A stretch of DNA of 64,000 bases from Chryseobacterium sp. (lineage in GTDB: Bacteria; Bacteroidota; Bacteroidia; Flavobacteriales; Weeksellaceae): positions 47,882-111,881 of the forward strand of contig JAPUEB010000012.1 of NCBI GenBank assembly GCA_027492795.1. The letters run 5' to 3'. The translations under genes were made by a program, and so were the position numbers. The notes beneath the pieces were generated by a model. It ran no database searches and was not told the DNA's origin. It saw nothing but the letters and a program-made list of their open reading frames with translations. Positions 17,330-25,774 of this stretch are shown here, piece after piece. Positions within the stretch are counted from its first letter, which is position 1; every line of letters starts with the position of its first letter.

Positions 17330-18241
17330 TTATCTAAATTTTCGTTTTTTTCGTTTTAATAATTCGTCGTCGGGAGCGGTGAAAGTCGGCTTCAAAAATT
17401 CGTCAACCGTTTTTCCAATCTCCTTGGAAATATTGGCTTTAGAAATTTCCGTTTCTTCACTTTCCCTCATTTGTCCGAGTAAGGTTTGTATATGTTCAGC
17501 TCGCTCAAAGTTGGAGTTCAAAGTAGTTTTGATGTCCGCAATTTTCAGTTTGTTGGTAATTTCTGAAAGTTTGTAGCCGGGTTTATATTGTCGCTCAGTT
17601 TGGTGGTTGATGTCCTTGTAACGAACAATCCGCATTCCCGAAATTCCGTCTTTCACATTTTGTGAGAGTGTTACCCGATAACCTTTCAGATGCATTTTCA
17701 TTACAAGATCATCGAAGTTTTTGGCATATTTCAAAGAGTTTGTCAAAGCATAAAACATCATCTGTTTCTTCTCTTTTCCAATCTCGATGTCCGTTTTCAA
17801 GTTCAGTTCCTGACAAACTTCGCGAACGGCTTTTCCGAAACTTTCACCGATTTTGTGTGCGGTAATCGTGTTCTCGCCAAAAGTGTTCACTCGATTTACG
17901 ATGAAATGAATGTGTTTTTGCTTCGTGGAAGAATGAATATCCAAACGAATTTGGTTGTCATCCGTAACTCCGACTTTCCGCAATGCCTTTAATGCTAAAT
18001 TTGTCAGTTCTTCATTCGACAATTTGTCACCGATGGATTTCTCCGGAGAAACATATCCTGTCAATGCCCAATTTTTCACATTTTTGTTTCGATTGGCGAC
18101 GACTTTCATTTCCTTGAACTGCAATTCGGGATCCTCGCTCAAAAGATTATTGCTGTAAACCATCTCCGCTGTTCCTTTGTCGTTTCCGTTGTATTCCACA
18201 GCGATTATTGAAATTCGCCTTGTGGTGGCACTGTTATTCAT
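17330..18241 (-). CDS. Relaxase/mobilization nuclease (MobA-like)
   Basis: A 303-residue relaxase with the histidine motif KQKHIHFIVNRVN, the metal-binding centre of relaxases, and an N-terminal segment around TGYVSPEKS typical of the Bacteroidota mobilization family. It would nick the element's oriT and pilot the strand in a helper-supplied conjugation system. It overlaps the upstream accessory gene by 8 bp and precedes the membrane protein by 1 bp. The protein is short but the nuclease domain is complete. Confidence 0.85.
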   Translation of the reverse strand: MNNSATTRRISIIAVEYNGNDKGTAEMVYSNNLLSEDPELQFKEMKVVANRNKNVKNWALTGYVSPEKSIGDKLSNEELTNLALKALRKVGVTDDNQIRLDIHSSTKQKHIHFIVNRVNTFGENTITAHKIGESFGKAVREVCQELNLKTDIEIGKEKKQMMFYALTNSLKYAKNFDDLVMKMHLKGYRVTLSQNVKDGISGMRIVRYKDINHQTERQYKPGYKLSEITNKLKIADIKTTLNSNFERAEHIQTLLGQMRESEETEISKANISKEIGKTVDEFLKPTFTAPDDELLKRKKRKFR

Positions 18242-18707
18242 CTTCTTGAAAATTCTCTTTGTCTCTATCTTTCATTTTGTTGTAGAGATAATCGTGGATT
18301 AGTTTTGTCACGATCTCAATCTCTCTTAAAATCACTTTGGTGTGATCGAGTTGTGAAAACTCCCGATGTCGCAATAAGTTTTTGATTCTGATGAAATTAT
18401 TTCCATAACTGAGCAACGTTTCATCTTCTTTAAATTCATTAATTCTGAGTTCTTTTTCGGTAATCAGGAATCGAAAATATTTTGAAACTGAAAGTTTAAA
18501 TCGCTTCGCCTTTTTTGCGACTTCCTCAAATTCCTTCAGCGTTAATCTGGTCGAGACCACTTTTGTAAATTGATTAGAAGTCTTCTTTTTCAACCCACCT
18601 TTTCTGCCAATTTCTTTGAAGTAATTTCTTCGTTTTTCCTGTTCAATTTTCTTTTCCTGTTCTCTTGAAATTTGCTGTACAAATTGTCTTAATTGATCGT
18701 TTTCCAT
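18234..18707 (-). CDS. Relaxosome accessory protein (MobC-like, ribbon-helix-helix)
   Basis: From ATG 18707 the protein has 157 residues: a basic coiled N-terminal part (EKKIEQEKRRNYFKEIGRKGG) and then a segment with RLTLKEFEEVAKKAKRFKLSVSKYFRFLI, the pattern of MobC-type relaxosome proteins. A longer frame opens at 18806, but the extra 33 residues are low-complexity and start in noncoding-like sequence. It overlaps the relaxase start by 8 bp and should bind oriT. Confidence 0.75.
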   Translation of the reverse strand: MENDQLRQFVQQISREQEKKIEQEKRRNYFKEIGRKGGLKKKTSNQFTKVVSTRLTLKEFEEVAKKAKRFKLSVSKYFRFLITEKELRINEFKEDETLLSYGNNFIRIKNLLRHREFSQLDHTKVILREIEIVTKLIHDYLYNKMKDRDKENFQEDE

Positions 18708-18963
18708 TTGATTTTTTTCTTTTCTGAAGCAAAAATTTCTATTTTTTGCCGTTAATATTTTTTGAATTTTGTCTGATTTTTGATTGAGATTTTCTTTGAA
18801 ATTCAATTGAAAATTTCGCTGAATTTCAACTGAAATTTTGTCTCAATTTTTTCTAAATCAGCGTTCTGTTTTAAAGTTTTCGACGATAGGAGAAAACCAA
18901 AATGTTCCAATTTTACGATGAGCGGACACGCTTATTGTAAACATTGGGTACTTTTTGCACTAA
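18708..18963. other. Gap upstream of mob genes, likely oriT region
   Basis: Relaxase operons usually lie next to their oriT, and this 256-bp gap between the primase and the mob genes is the only candidate. It contains a run of AATTTC/GAAATT phrases (18797-18845) and a GC-richer stretch around 18918-18935 (GAGCGGACACGC). I cannot identify the nick site. Confidence 0.35.
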
Positions 18964-19899
18964 CTATCTGCCGATTTTGCGTGAGGTTATTTTACGCAGT
19001 TCTTCATTTTCGATACCTGTATCTATTTTAAGCATCCCACTTGTATCTATTTTACGCAGGTTCCCACTGATTAAAAACTCGTTTAAGTCTTTGTAATTTT
19101 TGAATAAAATCCGCTCATCCGAAACATTGGAATTTTGTTTTTTGAGGATTTCAGTTACGGAATCTCCTGTCCTGTCATTGTCTAAAAAGAGTTCAATATT
19201 TTGATAATTTTCGAGTTGATTTTTGACCTTTGAAATCATCGTGACGGAATTTAAAATGATGTAATCCGAAGGTTCTTTTTCGAGTGATTTTTCCAAAATT
19301 TTGAACGACAGATAATCTGCAAATCCTTCAAAAATTCTTAAAGTTTTGGATAGATTTTTTATCGAAGTGAGGTCTTTTTTACCCAAGCAAAGTTTTATGT
19401 AGGGATTTCTAATTTCATATCCGTCCGAATCGTTTCTGAATCCCAATCCGAAATAATTCTTTCCGTTCAATTCATAATGAATTTCTTTGAGTTCGGATTT
19501 TAAGGAATCGAGTTTTCTTGATTTTAAATAATCGATCAAACTTGGATGTTCGACTTCGTTGATATCCAAAATCTGATACCCTGATTTTGATTTGAAATTA
19601 TTGGTTTCAATTTCCTTATTTGTTGGAAGCGAATAATCAAATCTTTTCAAATATTCCAATGCTTCGGAAACCGAACACTTTTTAATGCCTTGCACTAAGG
19701 AAACATTGTCATATTTTATTCCTGTTCCAAAATCAAATGCAGTGTTTTTTTCAAAATTAACCGAAAGGCTTGGTGTTTTTTCTTGTCTGTCAAAAGCAAG
19801 ATAAAAAGCGGTTCTTCGGTTGTCTTTGCTTGGGAAAAGAGAAAAGCTCTCCAAGATTTCCCTGATGCTGATATTTTCGTTTGCCTGTTTGCAATTCAT
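18964..19899 (-). CDS. Toprim-domain primase of the element
   Basis: The 311-residue protein has a primase-like N-terminal domain (RTAFYLAFDRQEKTPSLSVN, DFGTG, CSVSEALEYL) without the usual zinc ligands and a Toprim domain with the catalytic glutamate in RIFEGFADYLSF and the acidic pair in IELFLDNDRTGD. It would prime replication of the excised element. It lies downstream of the VapE helicase, with the AGGTAA array in between. Confidence 0.8.
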   Translation of the reverse strand: MNCKQANENISIREILESFSLFPSKDNRRTAFYLAFDRQEKTPSLSVNFEKNTAFDFGTGIKYDNVSLVQGIKKCSVSEALEYLKRFDYSLPTNKEIETNNFKSKSGYQILDINEVEHPSLIDYLKSRKLDSLKSELKEIHYELNGKNYFGLGFRNDSDGYEIRNPYIKLCLGKKDLTSIKNLSKTLRIFEGFADYLSFKILEKSLEKEPSDYIILNSVTMISKVKNQLENYQNIELFLDNDRTGDSVTEILKKQNSNVSDERILFKNYKDLNEFLISGNLRKIDTSGMLKIDTGIENEELRKITSRKIGR

Positions 19900-19945
19900 A
19901 ATGTTGGGGTTTTTGTGTTTTGTTTTATAAAGTTTTTTGGTGTTT

Positions 19946-20166
19946 CTACCTACCTACTTACTAAGTCTCTAACAGAAATTGTTGAGAGTGATTTTATTGA
20001 CTTACCTTGACTTACCTTTCTACCTGTATTTTTTAATATTTTTTTTATTTCTAAATTCTATTAATAGGTAACTTTAGGTAAGTCTAAACATCTATTCTTA
20101 CCTTTTATAAAAATGTTTATTCATAGTGTTTTCAAAGGATTTTAGGTAAGCAGGTAATTAGGTAGG
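19946..20166. repeat. AGGTAA/TTACCT array (iteron-like, candidate replication origin)
   Basis: At least nine copies of AGGTA(A/G) or its complement occur: CTACCTACCTACTTACT from 19946, then 20001, 20011 and 20020 (inverted), 20066 and 20076, 20097 (inverted), 20144, 20152 and 20160. Neighbouring copies are 8-10 bp apart, near one helical turn, and they lie between the primase and VapE genes. This fits an iteron origin or an operator for a replication protein. Confidence 0.55.
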
Positions 20167-20173
20167 AAGATTT

Positions 20174-21355
20174 CTAATTATTTTTTGATTCATTTTTTTC
20201 GTCCTCAATTTTGCGTCTGATCAAGTAGCCGTAAACTTGCTTTTTAGAATGCTTTATCCTTTCAAAATTTAAGGCGGTTAATGCTTTCCCGATTTTGATA
20301 TTGTTCATTCTAACTCCTAAAGCATTGCTCATTGCGAGCATAATTTCGGTTGCGGTGAGGAAGTCGTTTTTGTTTTCCGATTTTTCAAAATGGGAAATGA
20401 GTATTTCCTGCTCCAAACTGACCTGTTTGAATTTCTCGTTTCGTTTTTCATTTTCGATAAGGTCTTCTGCGGTGAGTTCGGGATTGTAAATTTTCCTTTC
20501 AAAAGCATTATAATAAGCTTGAGCCCAAACTTGGTTGATGTTGATTTCCTTTGAGTAGCCAAAATCAATTTCCAAAACCTCAAAAATGATCCATCGAACG
20601 CTTCCTGTTTCATCAGTCAAGAAATCGGAGCGGTTGGTCGAACCACAGAATGACGAAGTTCTGTACATCAATGATGATTTTCTATCGTAAGGCAATCTTG
20701 CATTTACCGTATTCTTGGAAATAAACGCCTTCAAAATATTAACATCCGTTTTGGACATCACCGAAAGCTCATCGATATTGATGATGAAATTTTTGCAAAG
20801 CGCAATGAGCCCATCTTTGTCCACGCCAATATCTTCAGTGTAGTATTTCTCCAAACTTGGCGGAATCAGAAATCTCAAAAAGCTTGTCTTTCCGCTGTTT
20901 TGTTTGGTGTTGTAAAGCACGAAACATTGTTTGTTGATATATCCTCTTTTCAATGCGCAAAAGACAGATCTTGTCAACCATTTTTCGAAATGGATTTGAA
21001 AGGGTTCCGTGTCCGTAGTCTTGACAAAATTTGTCAATCGTTGGATATGATTTTCACCATCCCATTTTTCAAGGTTTTGAAAATAGTTCTCAAATGGATT
21101 GAATACCGTAATCAAATGACTTCGCATCAGTATTTCAAGTTTGTTGAAAGCAATGTTGATTCCTGCTTGTGTGAGTTCGATGTACAGAGAGTTTAAATTC
21201 AATTCCGTCCAATCGCCATTCTCTGTTTTTATCTCAAATTCCAAGGCGATTTCGTTGAAGCGGAGTTGGTGTTTCTTGTCGATGTACTTGATAATTTTGT
21301 CGAAAACCGTGACCGAACCTTTACTGCTTTGATACAATTCTTCTTCAGTATCCAT
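20174..21355 (-). CDS. VapE-family replicative ATPase
   Basis: The 393-residue protein matches VapE/virulence-associated E ATPases of phage satellites and mobilizable elements: HFEKWLTRSVFCALKRGY, a P-loop segment NSGKTSFLRFL, a Walker B segment FIINIDELSVM and an arginine-containing GSTNRSDFL. These proteins act as SF3-like helicases in element replication. It is followed by the AGGTAA array and the primase on the same strand and preceded within 5 bp by a small DNA-binding protein. Confidence 0.8.
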   Translation of the reverse strand: MDTEEELYQSSKGSVTVFDKIIKYIDKKHQLRFNEIALEFEIKTENGDWTELNLNSLYIELTQAGINIAFNKLEILMRSHLITVFNPFENYFQNLEKWDGENHIQRLTNFVKTTDTEPFQIHFEKWLTRSVFCALKRGYINKQCFVLYNTKQNSGKTSFLRFLIPPSLEKYYTEDIGVDKDGLIALCKNFIINIDELSVMSKTDVNILKAFISKNTVNARLPYDRKSSLMYRTSSFCGSTNRSDFLTDETGSVRWIIFEVLEIDFGYSKEININQVWAQAYYNAFERKIYNPELTAEDLIENEKRNEKFKQVSLEQEILISHFEKSENKNDFLTATEIMLAMSNALGVRMNNIKIGKALTALNFERIKHSKKQVYGYLIRRKIEDEKNESKNN

Positions 21356-21360
21356 AGTCT

Positions 21361-21702
21361 TTAACCTCTATTTCGTCTGAAATTTTTCGTAGCTTCTGCT
21401 TCAATTTCGACCATCGTTTTTCTTTTCCCGTTGCGAATCCATTCAAGCAATTCATCTTCAAAGAAATAAAGTTTCTTTCCGCTTTTGTAACACGGAATTT
21501 GGCGAGTTCTAACTAATGTATAAACCGTTGGTTTTGCTTTTCCGATAATTTCGCAAGCTCGGTCAATGTCGATTGGAGTTTTCTTTTGAGGAATGAAAGC
21601 CGATTCTTTTCGCAGGATGAGTTCTTTAAGTTCCTCGACTTGGTTGTTCAAATGCGCGACTGCACTTGGTAGGTTTTCAAATGAAATTTCTTTCTGTTCC
21701 AT
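21361..21702 (-). CDS. Helix-turn-helix (excisionase-type) DNA-binding protein
   Basis: A 113-residue protein with a MerR/excisionase-like domain in residues about 40-95 (IDIDRACEIIGKAKPTVYTLVRTRQIPCYKSGKKLYFFEDELLEWI). It is the first gene of the replication operon ahead of VapE. Proteins of this type act as excisionases or regulators of element excision and replication. Confidence 0.75.
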   Translation of the reverse strand: MEQKEISFENLPSAVAHLNNQVEELKELILRKESAFIPQKKTPIDIDRACEIIGKAKPTVYTLVRTRQIPCYKSGKKLYFFEDELLEWIRNGKRKTMVEIEAEATKNFRRNRG

Positions 21703-21738
21703 AATGATTGATTTTAATTATTATGGTGCAAAGAAAAA

Positions 21739-21789
21739 AAGTGATTTCTCTGTGATGCCGATAAACACTCAATCACAGAGAAATCACTT
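21739..21789. repeat. 18-bp perfect inverted repeat
   Basis: AAGTGATTTCTCTGTGAT (21739-21756) is repeated perfectly inverted at 21772-21789 with a 15-bp loop. On the minus strand it is followed by seven T residues, so it can act as a terminator or leader attenuator in front of the replication operon. Its length is unusual for a simple terminator. Confidence 0.55.
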
Positions 21790-21792
21790 ATG

Positions 21793-21828
21793 AAACACTT
21801 TTGTTATTGCTCTAAAGTGTTTTTTTAA
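21793..21828 (+). terminator. Second hairpin with T-tract, plus strand
   Basis: AAACACTTT (21793-21801) pairs with AAAGTGTTT (21814-21822), followed by further T residues on the plus strand. No plus-strand gene precedes it nearby, so it may insulate the GIY-YIG cargo or act in a leader. Confidence 0.45.
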
Positions 21829-21995
21829 CGATGCTTGATGGAAAAAAGTAGTAAAAAGAGACCGAAAATTAGTATTGCCCGTAGTTCACCTCTGCTTTTC
21901 TTTGAAAAAAATATACTATTTTTACATGGAAACAATGTTAAGGCGAAGTGCTTTTCCGTTAATAGACATTTTGTGAAAATAACTCAAAAATAACT

Positions 21996-22397
21996 ATGGC
22001 TACAATAACATTTAGAGTAATGGGAATTGATGATGAAAAAAGAATTATGAACATAATCATGCAAAGTGTAAGTCGTGAAGGAAAATATCTATTACAATTA
22101 AAAGATAATGTTGATTTCTATGATTTAATGGCGAATAAACTCGTTTCATATAAGGTACTAACACGTAAATTAAATAAGAACTTTCCTGAAAAGTCTGATG
22201 AATATGAGTATAATGAGGGTGAAAATTTTGCAAAAGCAAATTTAAAAGGTGCATATAACTTTGTTGAGGAAGAAAAAAAACGCTTAAATCCTACTTACAT
22301 AATGCAGAAGTGGAATTCTTTAAGTAATAACGCCCTTGTTGCAGGAATTATCGGAGCAATTACTGGTTCTCTTTTGACTTGGATTTTAACTAAATAA
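21996..22397 (+). CDS. Unknown protein with C-terminal membrane anchor, partner of GIY-YIG gene
   Basis: The 133-residue protein has a soluble N-terminal part (MATITFRVMGIDDEKRIMN, then a charged helical region) and one C-terminal transmembrane segment with glycines (NALVAGIIGAITGSLLTWIL, about residues 111-130). I do not recognise its family. Its stop is 2 bp before the next start, so the two genes are one unit, on the plus strand against the surrounding minus-strand backbone. That arrangement marks them as cargo of the element. It may anchor or sense for the nuclease. Confidence 0.65.
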   Translation: MATITFRVMGIDDEKRIMNIIMQSVSREGKYLLQLKDNVDFYDLMANKLVSYKVLTRKLNKNFPEKSDEYEYNEGENFAKANLKGAYNFVEEEKKRLNPTYIMQKWNSLSNNALVAGIIGAITGSLLTWILTK

Positions 22398-22399
22398 TT

Positions 22400-22879
22400 A
22401 TGTTAGATTTAGATAATATTATTACTGACTTTCTATATGCATGCAAATTGGCGAAGGAACCAATTGATATTTCAGATTTAAGAATTGAAATTTTAGAAGC
22501 AGGAGAAAAACATCATTGTTTGAAACTTCCTAAAGGAGAAATAGCTACTTATATTTTTTTAGATAAGCACTTAATTGAATGTTTTAAAGTTGGAAAAGTA
22601 GGCGAAAACTCAAATGCTCGCTTTCAATTTCAACACTATTCACCAAAGAGCGCTAAAAGCAACTTGGCAAAATCAATACTCTCAGATAATGAGATTTTAG
22701 GTGTGACGGAAAAAAATGTCGAACAATGGATAAAAAACAATACAACTAGAGTAAATGTTTTTCTTAAAAAGGAAAAAGGAATACGCATTTTAAACTTAAT
22801 GGAAACGTTTTTTCAATTAAGACTTAATCCAAAATACGAAGGTTTCAAGAGCCAGAATAAATACAAAAACGTCTGCTAA
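22400..22879 (+). CDS. GIY-YIG-like nuclease
   Basis: The 159-residue protein has the pattern of a divergent GIY-YIG family: GEIATYIFL in place of GxxYIY, FKVGKVGENSNARFQFQHY with the conserved KVGK and arginine, SAKSNLAKSIL, and the terminal METFFQLRLNPKYEG carrying the catalytic-type glutamate. Such enzymes cut DNA with a single metal ion. It is the second gene of a two-gene cargo with a small membrane protein. A defence role is plausible from position in an element full of defence genes, but not shown. Confidence 0.65.
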   Translation: MLDLDNIITDFLYACKLAKEPIDISDLRIEILEAGEKHHCLKLPKGEIATYIFLDKHLIECFKVGKVGENSNARFQFQHYSPKSAKSNLAKSILSDNEILGVTEKNVEQWIKNNTTRVNVFLKKEKGIRILNLMETFFQLRLNPKYEGFKSQNKYKNVC

Positions 22880-22931
22880 ACATAGGTTTCGCGGTATAAT
22901 CTGTAAAAGTCTCTTATCAACTATATCCATA

Positions 22932-23726
22932 TCATTCCAGTTCCCAGCAGATCTCTTCAATCTTAATAATCCCCTTTTTCTCATCATCTCGAAGATGCGA
23001 TTTGATACTACCTTGCTCCACATCTTTCAAAGAGACAAAAACCAATTTCAAAAATTTTGCAATGGCATCCTGATTCGTCACCTTAAAGTAATTCCAAATA
23101 TTCCATCCGAAATGATAAAGGTCTAAATTGGAAAGTTCTGTTGTTGTGATTGAAATATCATCTGAAATATCATTTTGGTTGGAATAATTTTTCACCGCTT
23201 CACACAAAATTATAAGGTCTTCATCATTCGTGTACAAAGCAAATTTCTTCCTTGTATAATCTAAGGCGATGTCGAGTTTATCTTGTTTCTTTTTATCGAG
23301 CAAAACTTGTTGTTGGGTTCTGATTTCTTCAAAACCAACTTCGGGAACATTTACTTCTTGGGAAGACATTGAACCCTTAACAGAAGCTGATTCCTCTGTT
23401 ACAGTCGAAATTTCTGGTCTCTGATTAGGATAATTTTCTTTTGGTTCTAAATAATTGTTTTCCTGGGTGACTTTGCTTTGCTTTTTTATTTTCTTTGATG
23501 CTCTAATCACATTTATTCGTTCCAATATTTCATGGAAAAAAAATACAATCCCCAAGTAAGCAATATATAAGACCGAAGTCACAACCCAAAAAACAATATT
23601 TCCTGTATAATCATCAACACCAGATCGCATTAATGCAATCCTTGCAACCGCACCTACAAAAACACAACAAAAAAATACAGTTACATATTGCAGGATTATG
23701 TCGATTATCTTCTTTTTCATTTGCAA
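22932..23726 (-). CDS. Unknown protein with two N-terminal TM helices, next to integrase
   Basis: The 264-residue protein has two hydrophobic helices (about residues 10-32 and 43-66), a polar linker, and a soluble C-terminal domain of about 110 residues (KKFALYTNDEDLIILCEAVKNYS, LYHFGWNIWNYFKV). Proteins with this C-terminal domain are common next to integrases in Bacteroidota elements, but I know no function. It follows the integrase gene by 3 bp and is probably co-transcribed with it. Confidence 0.6.
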   Translation of the reverse strand: MQMKKKIIDIILQYVTVFFCCVFVGAVARIALMRSGVDDYTGNIVFWVVTSVLYIAYLGIVFFFHEILERINVIRASKKIKKQSKVTQENNYLEPKENYPNQRPEISTVTEESASVKGSMSSQEVNVPEVGFEEIRTQQQVLLDKKKQDKLDIALDYTRKKFALYTNDEDLIILCEAVKNYSNQNDISDDISITTTELSNLDLYHFGWNIWNYFKVTNQDAIAKFLKLVFVSLKDVEQGSIKSHLRDDEKKGIIKIEEICWELE

Positions 23727-23729
23727 TAG

Positions 23730-24986
23730 TTACTTAGTCGGAGTATTCAGTTTTAGTTTTATAGCACTTGCCGCTTGATTTTTCTTCTCATCCACCACTT
23801 TCGCATAAACCTGAGTTGTCCTCACATTGGTATGTCCAAGCATTTTACTGACTGTGTAAATATCGGTTCCGCTAGAAAGTTGCAAGGTCGCAAAAGTGTG
23901 TCGAAAATTGTGAAATGTAATTTTCTTGGTAATTCCTGCGGATGTAATCCATTTTTTTAAAGGTCGGGAGATCCATGCAGAATCAGGAAGTCCACTAAAC
24001 ACTAATGTTGTTGGTGATTTCTTTTTGCCACAAAGTTGCATCGCTTGTGTAGAGATGGGCATATATTCCACACCTTTTGTCTTTTGCTGGGTAAAATGAA
24101 TACGCGGTGCATCATTTTCCATGCTAATTTCTTCCCACTTCAATTTTTGAATATCGGAAAGTCTCAAACCTGTTAATGCGGAAAAAAGTGCTGCACGCTT
24201 TAAAACCTCATAGTCGCACGGAGTTTCCACCAATGTGTTCAGTTCATCAATGGTTAAATATTCTCTTCGAGATTCTATTTCAGAAATTCCTTTCAATTTT
24301 GCGGAAATATCGGTTAAGAAATAATCGTCGATAAAGGCTTGTTTCAATGCTGCTTTGAAGATTGAGAAATATGTTGCTGCACTGTTTTGTGACAATGTTC
24401 CTTTTTTGTTTCCGCCAAGTGGTGCGCTCAAAAGAAAGGTTTTATAATTTTCACAAAATTTCATGTCAATCTTTCCAAACGGTATAAAATCATCACTATA
24501 AGATTTAAGAAACTCAAGCGATCTTTCCCAATTAACCTTGATGGAATCCGAACTGTTTTTATGTCGTCTTTTAATCAGAGATTTAAAGTAGTCAACAAAA
24601 TTCTCCTGTCGTTTTTCATTCATTGCCTCCTGCAGCAAATCAACTTCATTGTAAATATTCTTTTTATCATATTCCCTTTGTCTGATTTTTCGCACAGAAT
24701 CCGCATAAAACATAGTTTCCTTATCAAGATCACTTTTACAAATGATAACACCATTATCGTCCCTTTTCGGTTTGAAAGAAATGGAATTTTCGGTTCTTTT
24801 CGCAACTCTTTTCTTGTCAAATTCAACGGTGGTAACAGTTCTGTTTAGATACTCACGAATTCTCTGAACTTCTTCTTTTCCAGGCACAATTACAGGATAA
24901 CTTTCCAAGTAGATATACCATTCTTTTCGATATTCAGACTTCCTGAGTCTTACCGTGACTTTTGTTCTTATTAATTTTTGTTTCAT
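23730..24986 (-). CDS. Tyrosine integrase of the mobilizable element
   Basis: A 418-residue phage-type integrase with a SAM-like core-binding domain (residues about 125-225) and all catalytic residues: R275 (TGLRLSD), H359 and R362 (HNFRHTF), H385 (LGHTNV) and Y394 (TTQVYAK). It should integrate and excise the element between the direct repeats at 4383 and 25662. It overlaps the end of the Xis-like gene by 4 bp. Confidence 0.92.
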   Translation of the reverse strand: MKQKLIRTKVTVRLRKSEYRKEWYIYLESYPVIVPGKEEVQRIREYLNRTVTTVEFDKKRVAKRTENSISFKPKRDDNGVIICKSDLDKETMFYADSVRKIRQREYDKKNIYNEVDLLQEAMNEKRQENFVDYFKSLIKRRHKNSSDSIKVNWERSLEFLKSYSDDFIPFGKIDMKFCENYKTFLLSAPLGGNKKGTLSQNSAATYFSIFKAALKQAFIDDYFLTDISAKLKGISEIESRREYLTIDELNTLVETPCDYEVLKRAALFSALTGLRLSDIQKLKWEEISMENDAPRIHFTQQKTKGVEYMPISTQAMQLCGKKKSPTTLVFSGLPDSAWISRPLKKWITSAGITKKITFHNFRHTFATLQLSSGTDIYTVSKMLGHTNVRTTQVYAKVVDEKKNQAASAIKLKLNTPTK

Positions 24987-25549
24987 TTTGGATCAAAAAT
25001 TTCATCAATGTATCTTTTAGGAACGTACACAAAACTTCCAACTTGTTTGGTTGGAATTTTATTCCTTCTAATTAAATTATTTACAGTTCCTGGATTTGCT
25101 TTATATTTTTTGCTGACTTCAGAAATAGTATAACAGTTTCCAACCACAAAATCTGATTTTTCTTCTTCAGTTTCCAATGGGCTTTCTACCGGAGTAAATA
25201 ATGATTCTAAATCGAGTTTACTAACTCTAGTAAGTCGCTGTCCGAAATTGTGAGCAGGAATCCTTCCACTTTTGATTAATCTGTGTATGGTATCTTTCGA
25301 AATTCCAAAAAGAATCACGGCTTCACTCACAGAAATATAAGGTCGCGTTTGAATTTGAGCAATTTTTTTTGCAGATTGTTTTAAGAATGATTGCTTCTCT
25401 TCTAATTCTTTGGCTAAATTCTTCTGTCGTTTTGCTTGCTTCTCCGAACAATATTTAGAACAGAATCTAGTGCTCACAGTTTTTGCTTCGAATGGTTTTT
25501 CGCAGAATTCACAAAGTTTCGGAATTTTCAGTTTACTAAATCCCATCAA
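24983..25549 (-). CDS. Zinc-finger/double excisionase-type HTH protein
   Basis: The 188-residue protein has an N-terminal four-cysteine cluster (CEFC ... CSKYC), a basic helical linker, and two excisionase-like helix-turn-helix domains (about residues 72-118: YISVSEAVILFGISKDTIHR; and about 138-186: CYTISEVSKKYKANPGTVNN). Two tandem domains suit binding of repeated sites at the nearby attachment region. It overlaps the integrase start by 4 bp, so it probably controls integration or excision. Confidence 0.75.
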   Translation of the reverse strand: MMGFSKLKIPKLCEFCEKPFEAKTVSTRFCSKYCSEKQAKRQKNLAKELEEKQSFLKQSAKKIAQIQTRPYISVSEAVILFGISKDTIHRLIKSGRIPAHNFGQRLTRVSKLDLESLFTPVESPLETEEEKSDFVVGNCYTISEVSKKYKANPGTVNNLIRRNKIPTKQVGSFVYVPKRYIDEIFDPK

Positions 25550-25583
25550 AAATTATTTTCTCAATTAATGTTGATCAAAAATC

Positions 25584-25628
25584 AAGTAAGACTAAATAAG
25601 ACCTAATAAGGCGCACATTGTCTTACTT
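25584..25628. promoter_or_regulatory. Inverted repeat upstream of integrase operon
   Basis: AAGTAAGAC (25584-25592) and GTCTTACTT (25620-25628) are perfect inverted repeats 27 bp apart between the Xis-like gene and the candidate right attachment site. They may be arm-type or regulator-binding sites. Confidence 0.4.
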
Positions 25629-25661
25629 TAAGACGCGGTACAAATATGTTACAAAAATAGC

Positions 25662-25678
25662 ATAAAAATCGGTCAAAA
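25662..25678. repeat. Candidate right attachment site of the mobilizable element
   Basis: Second copy of the 17-bp ATAAAAATCGGTCAAAA repeat found at 4383-4399, same orientation, between the integrase operon and the dnaK terminator. Confidence 0.5.
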
Positions 25679-25700
25679 TCAAGCATTTTTGATAATTAGC

Positions 25701-25738
25701 AAAAATAAAAAACCGCTGTAAATTACTCATTTACAGCG
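25701..25738 (-). terminator. dnaK terminator
   Basis: CGCTGTAAAT (25714-25723) pairs perfectly with ATTTACAGCG (25729-25738). On the minus strand the T-rich tract complementary to 25701-25712 follows. It lies just downstream of the dnaK stop. Confidence 0.9.
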
Positions 25739-25774
25739 ATCTGATGATTATTTCTGATTGATGGTAATCGGCGA

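Larger units (their letters stand above)
4383..25678. mobile_element. Integrative mobilizable element carrying defence cargo, about 21.3 kb
   Basis: The block between the two 17-bp repeats holds a tyrosine integrase with a Xis-like gene at the right end, a relaxase with accessory mobilization genes, and a primase/VapE replication pair. It has no mating-pore genes, so it would depend on a helper for transfer. The left two thirds is cargo: HipBA, DUF262/HNH, serine recombinase, phase-variable type IIG-like system, plus a GIY-YIG pair. The element appears to have entered the intergenic region downstream of the dnaK terminator. Boundaries are inferred from the repeat, not from a known empty site. 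Confidence 0.6.
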
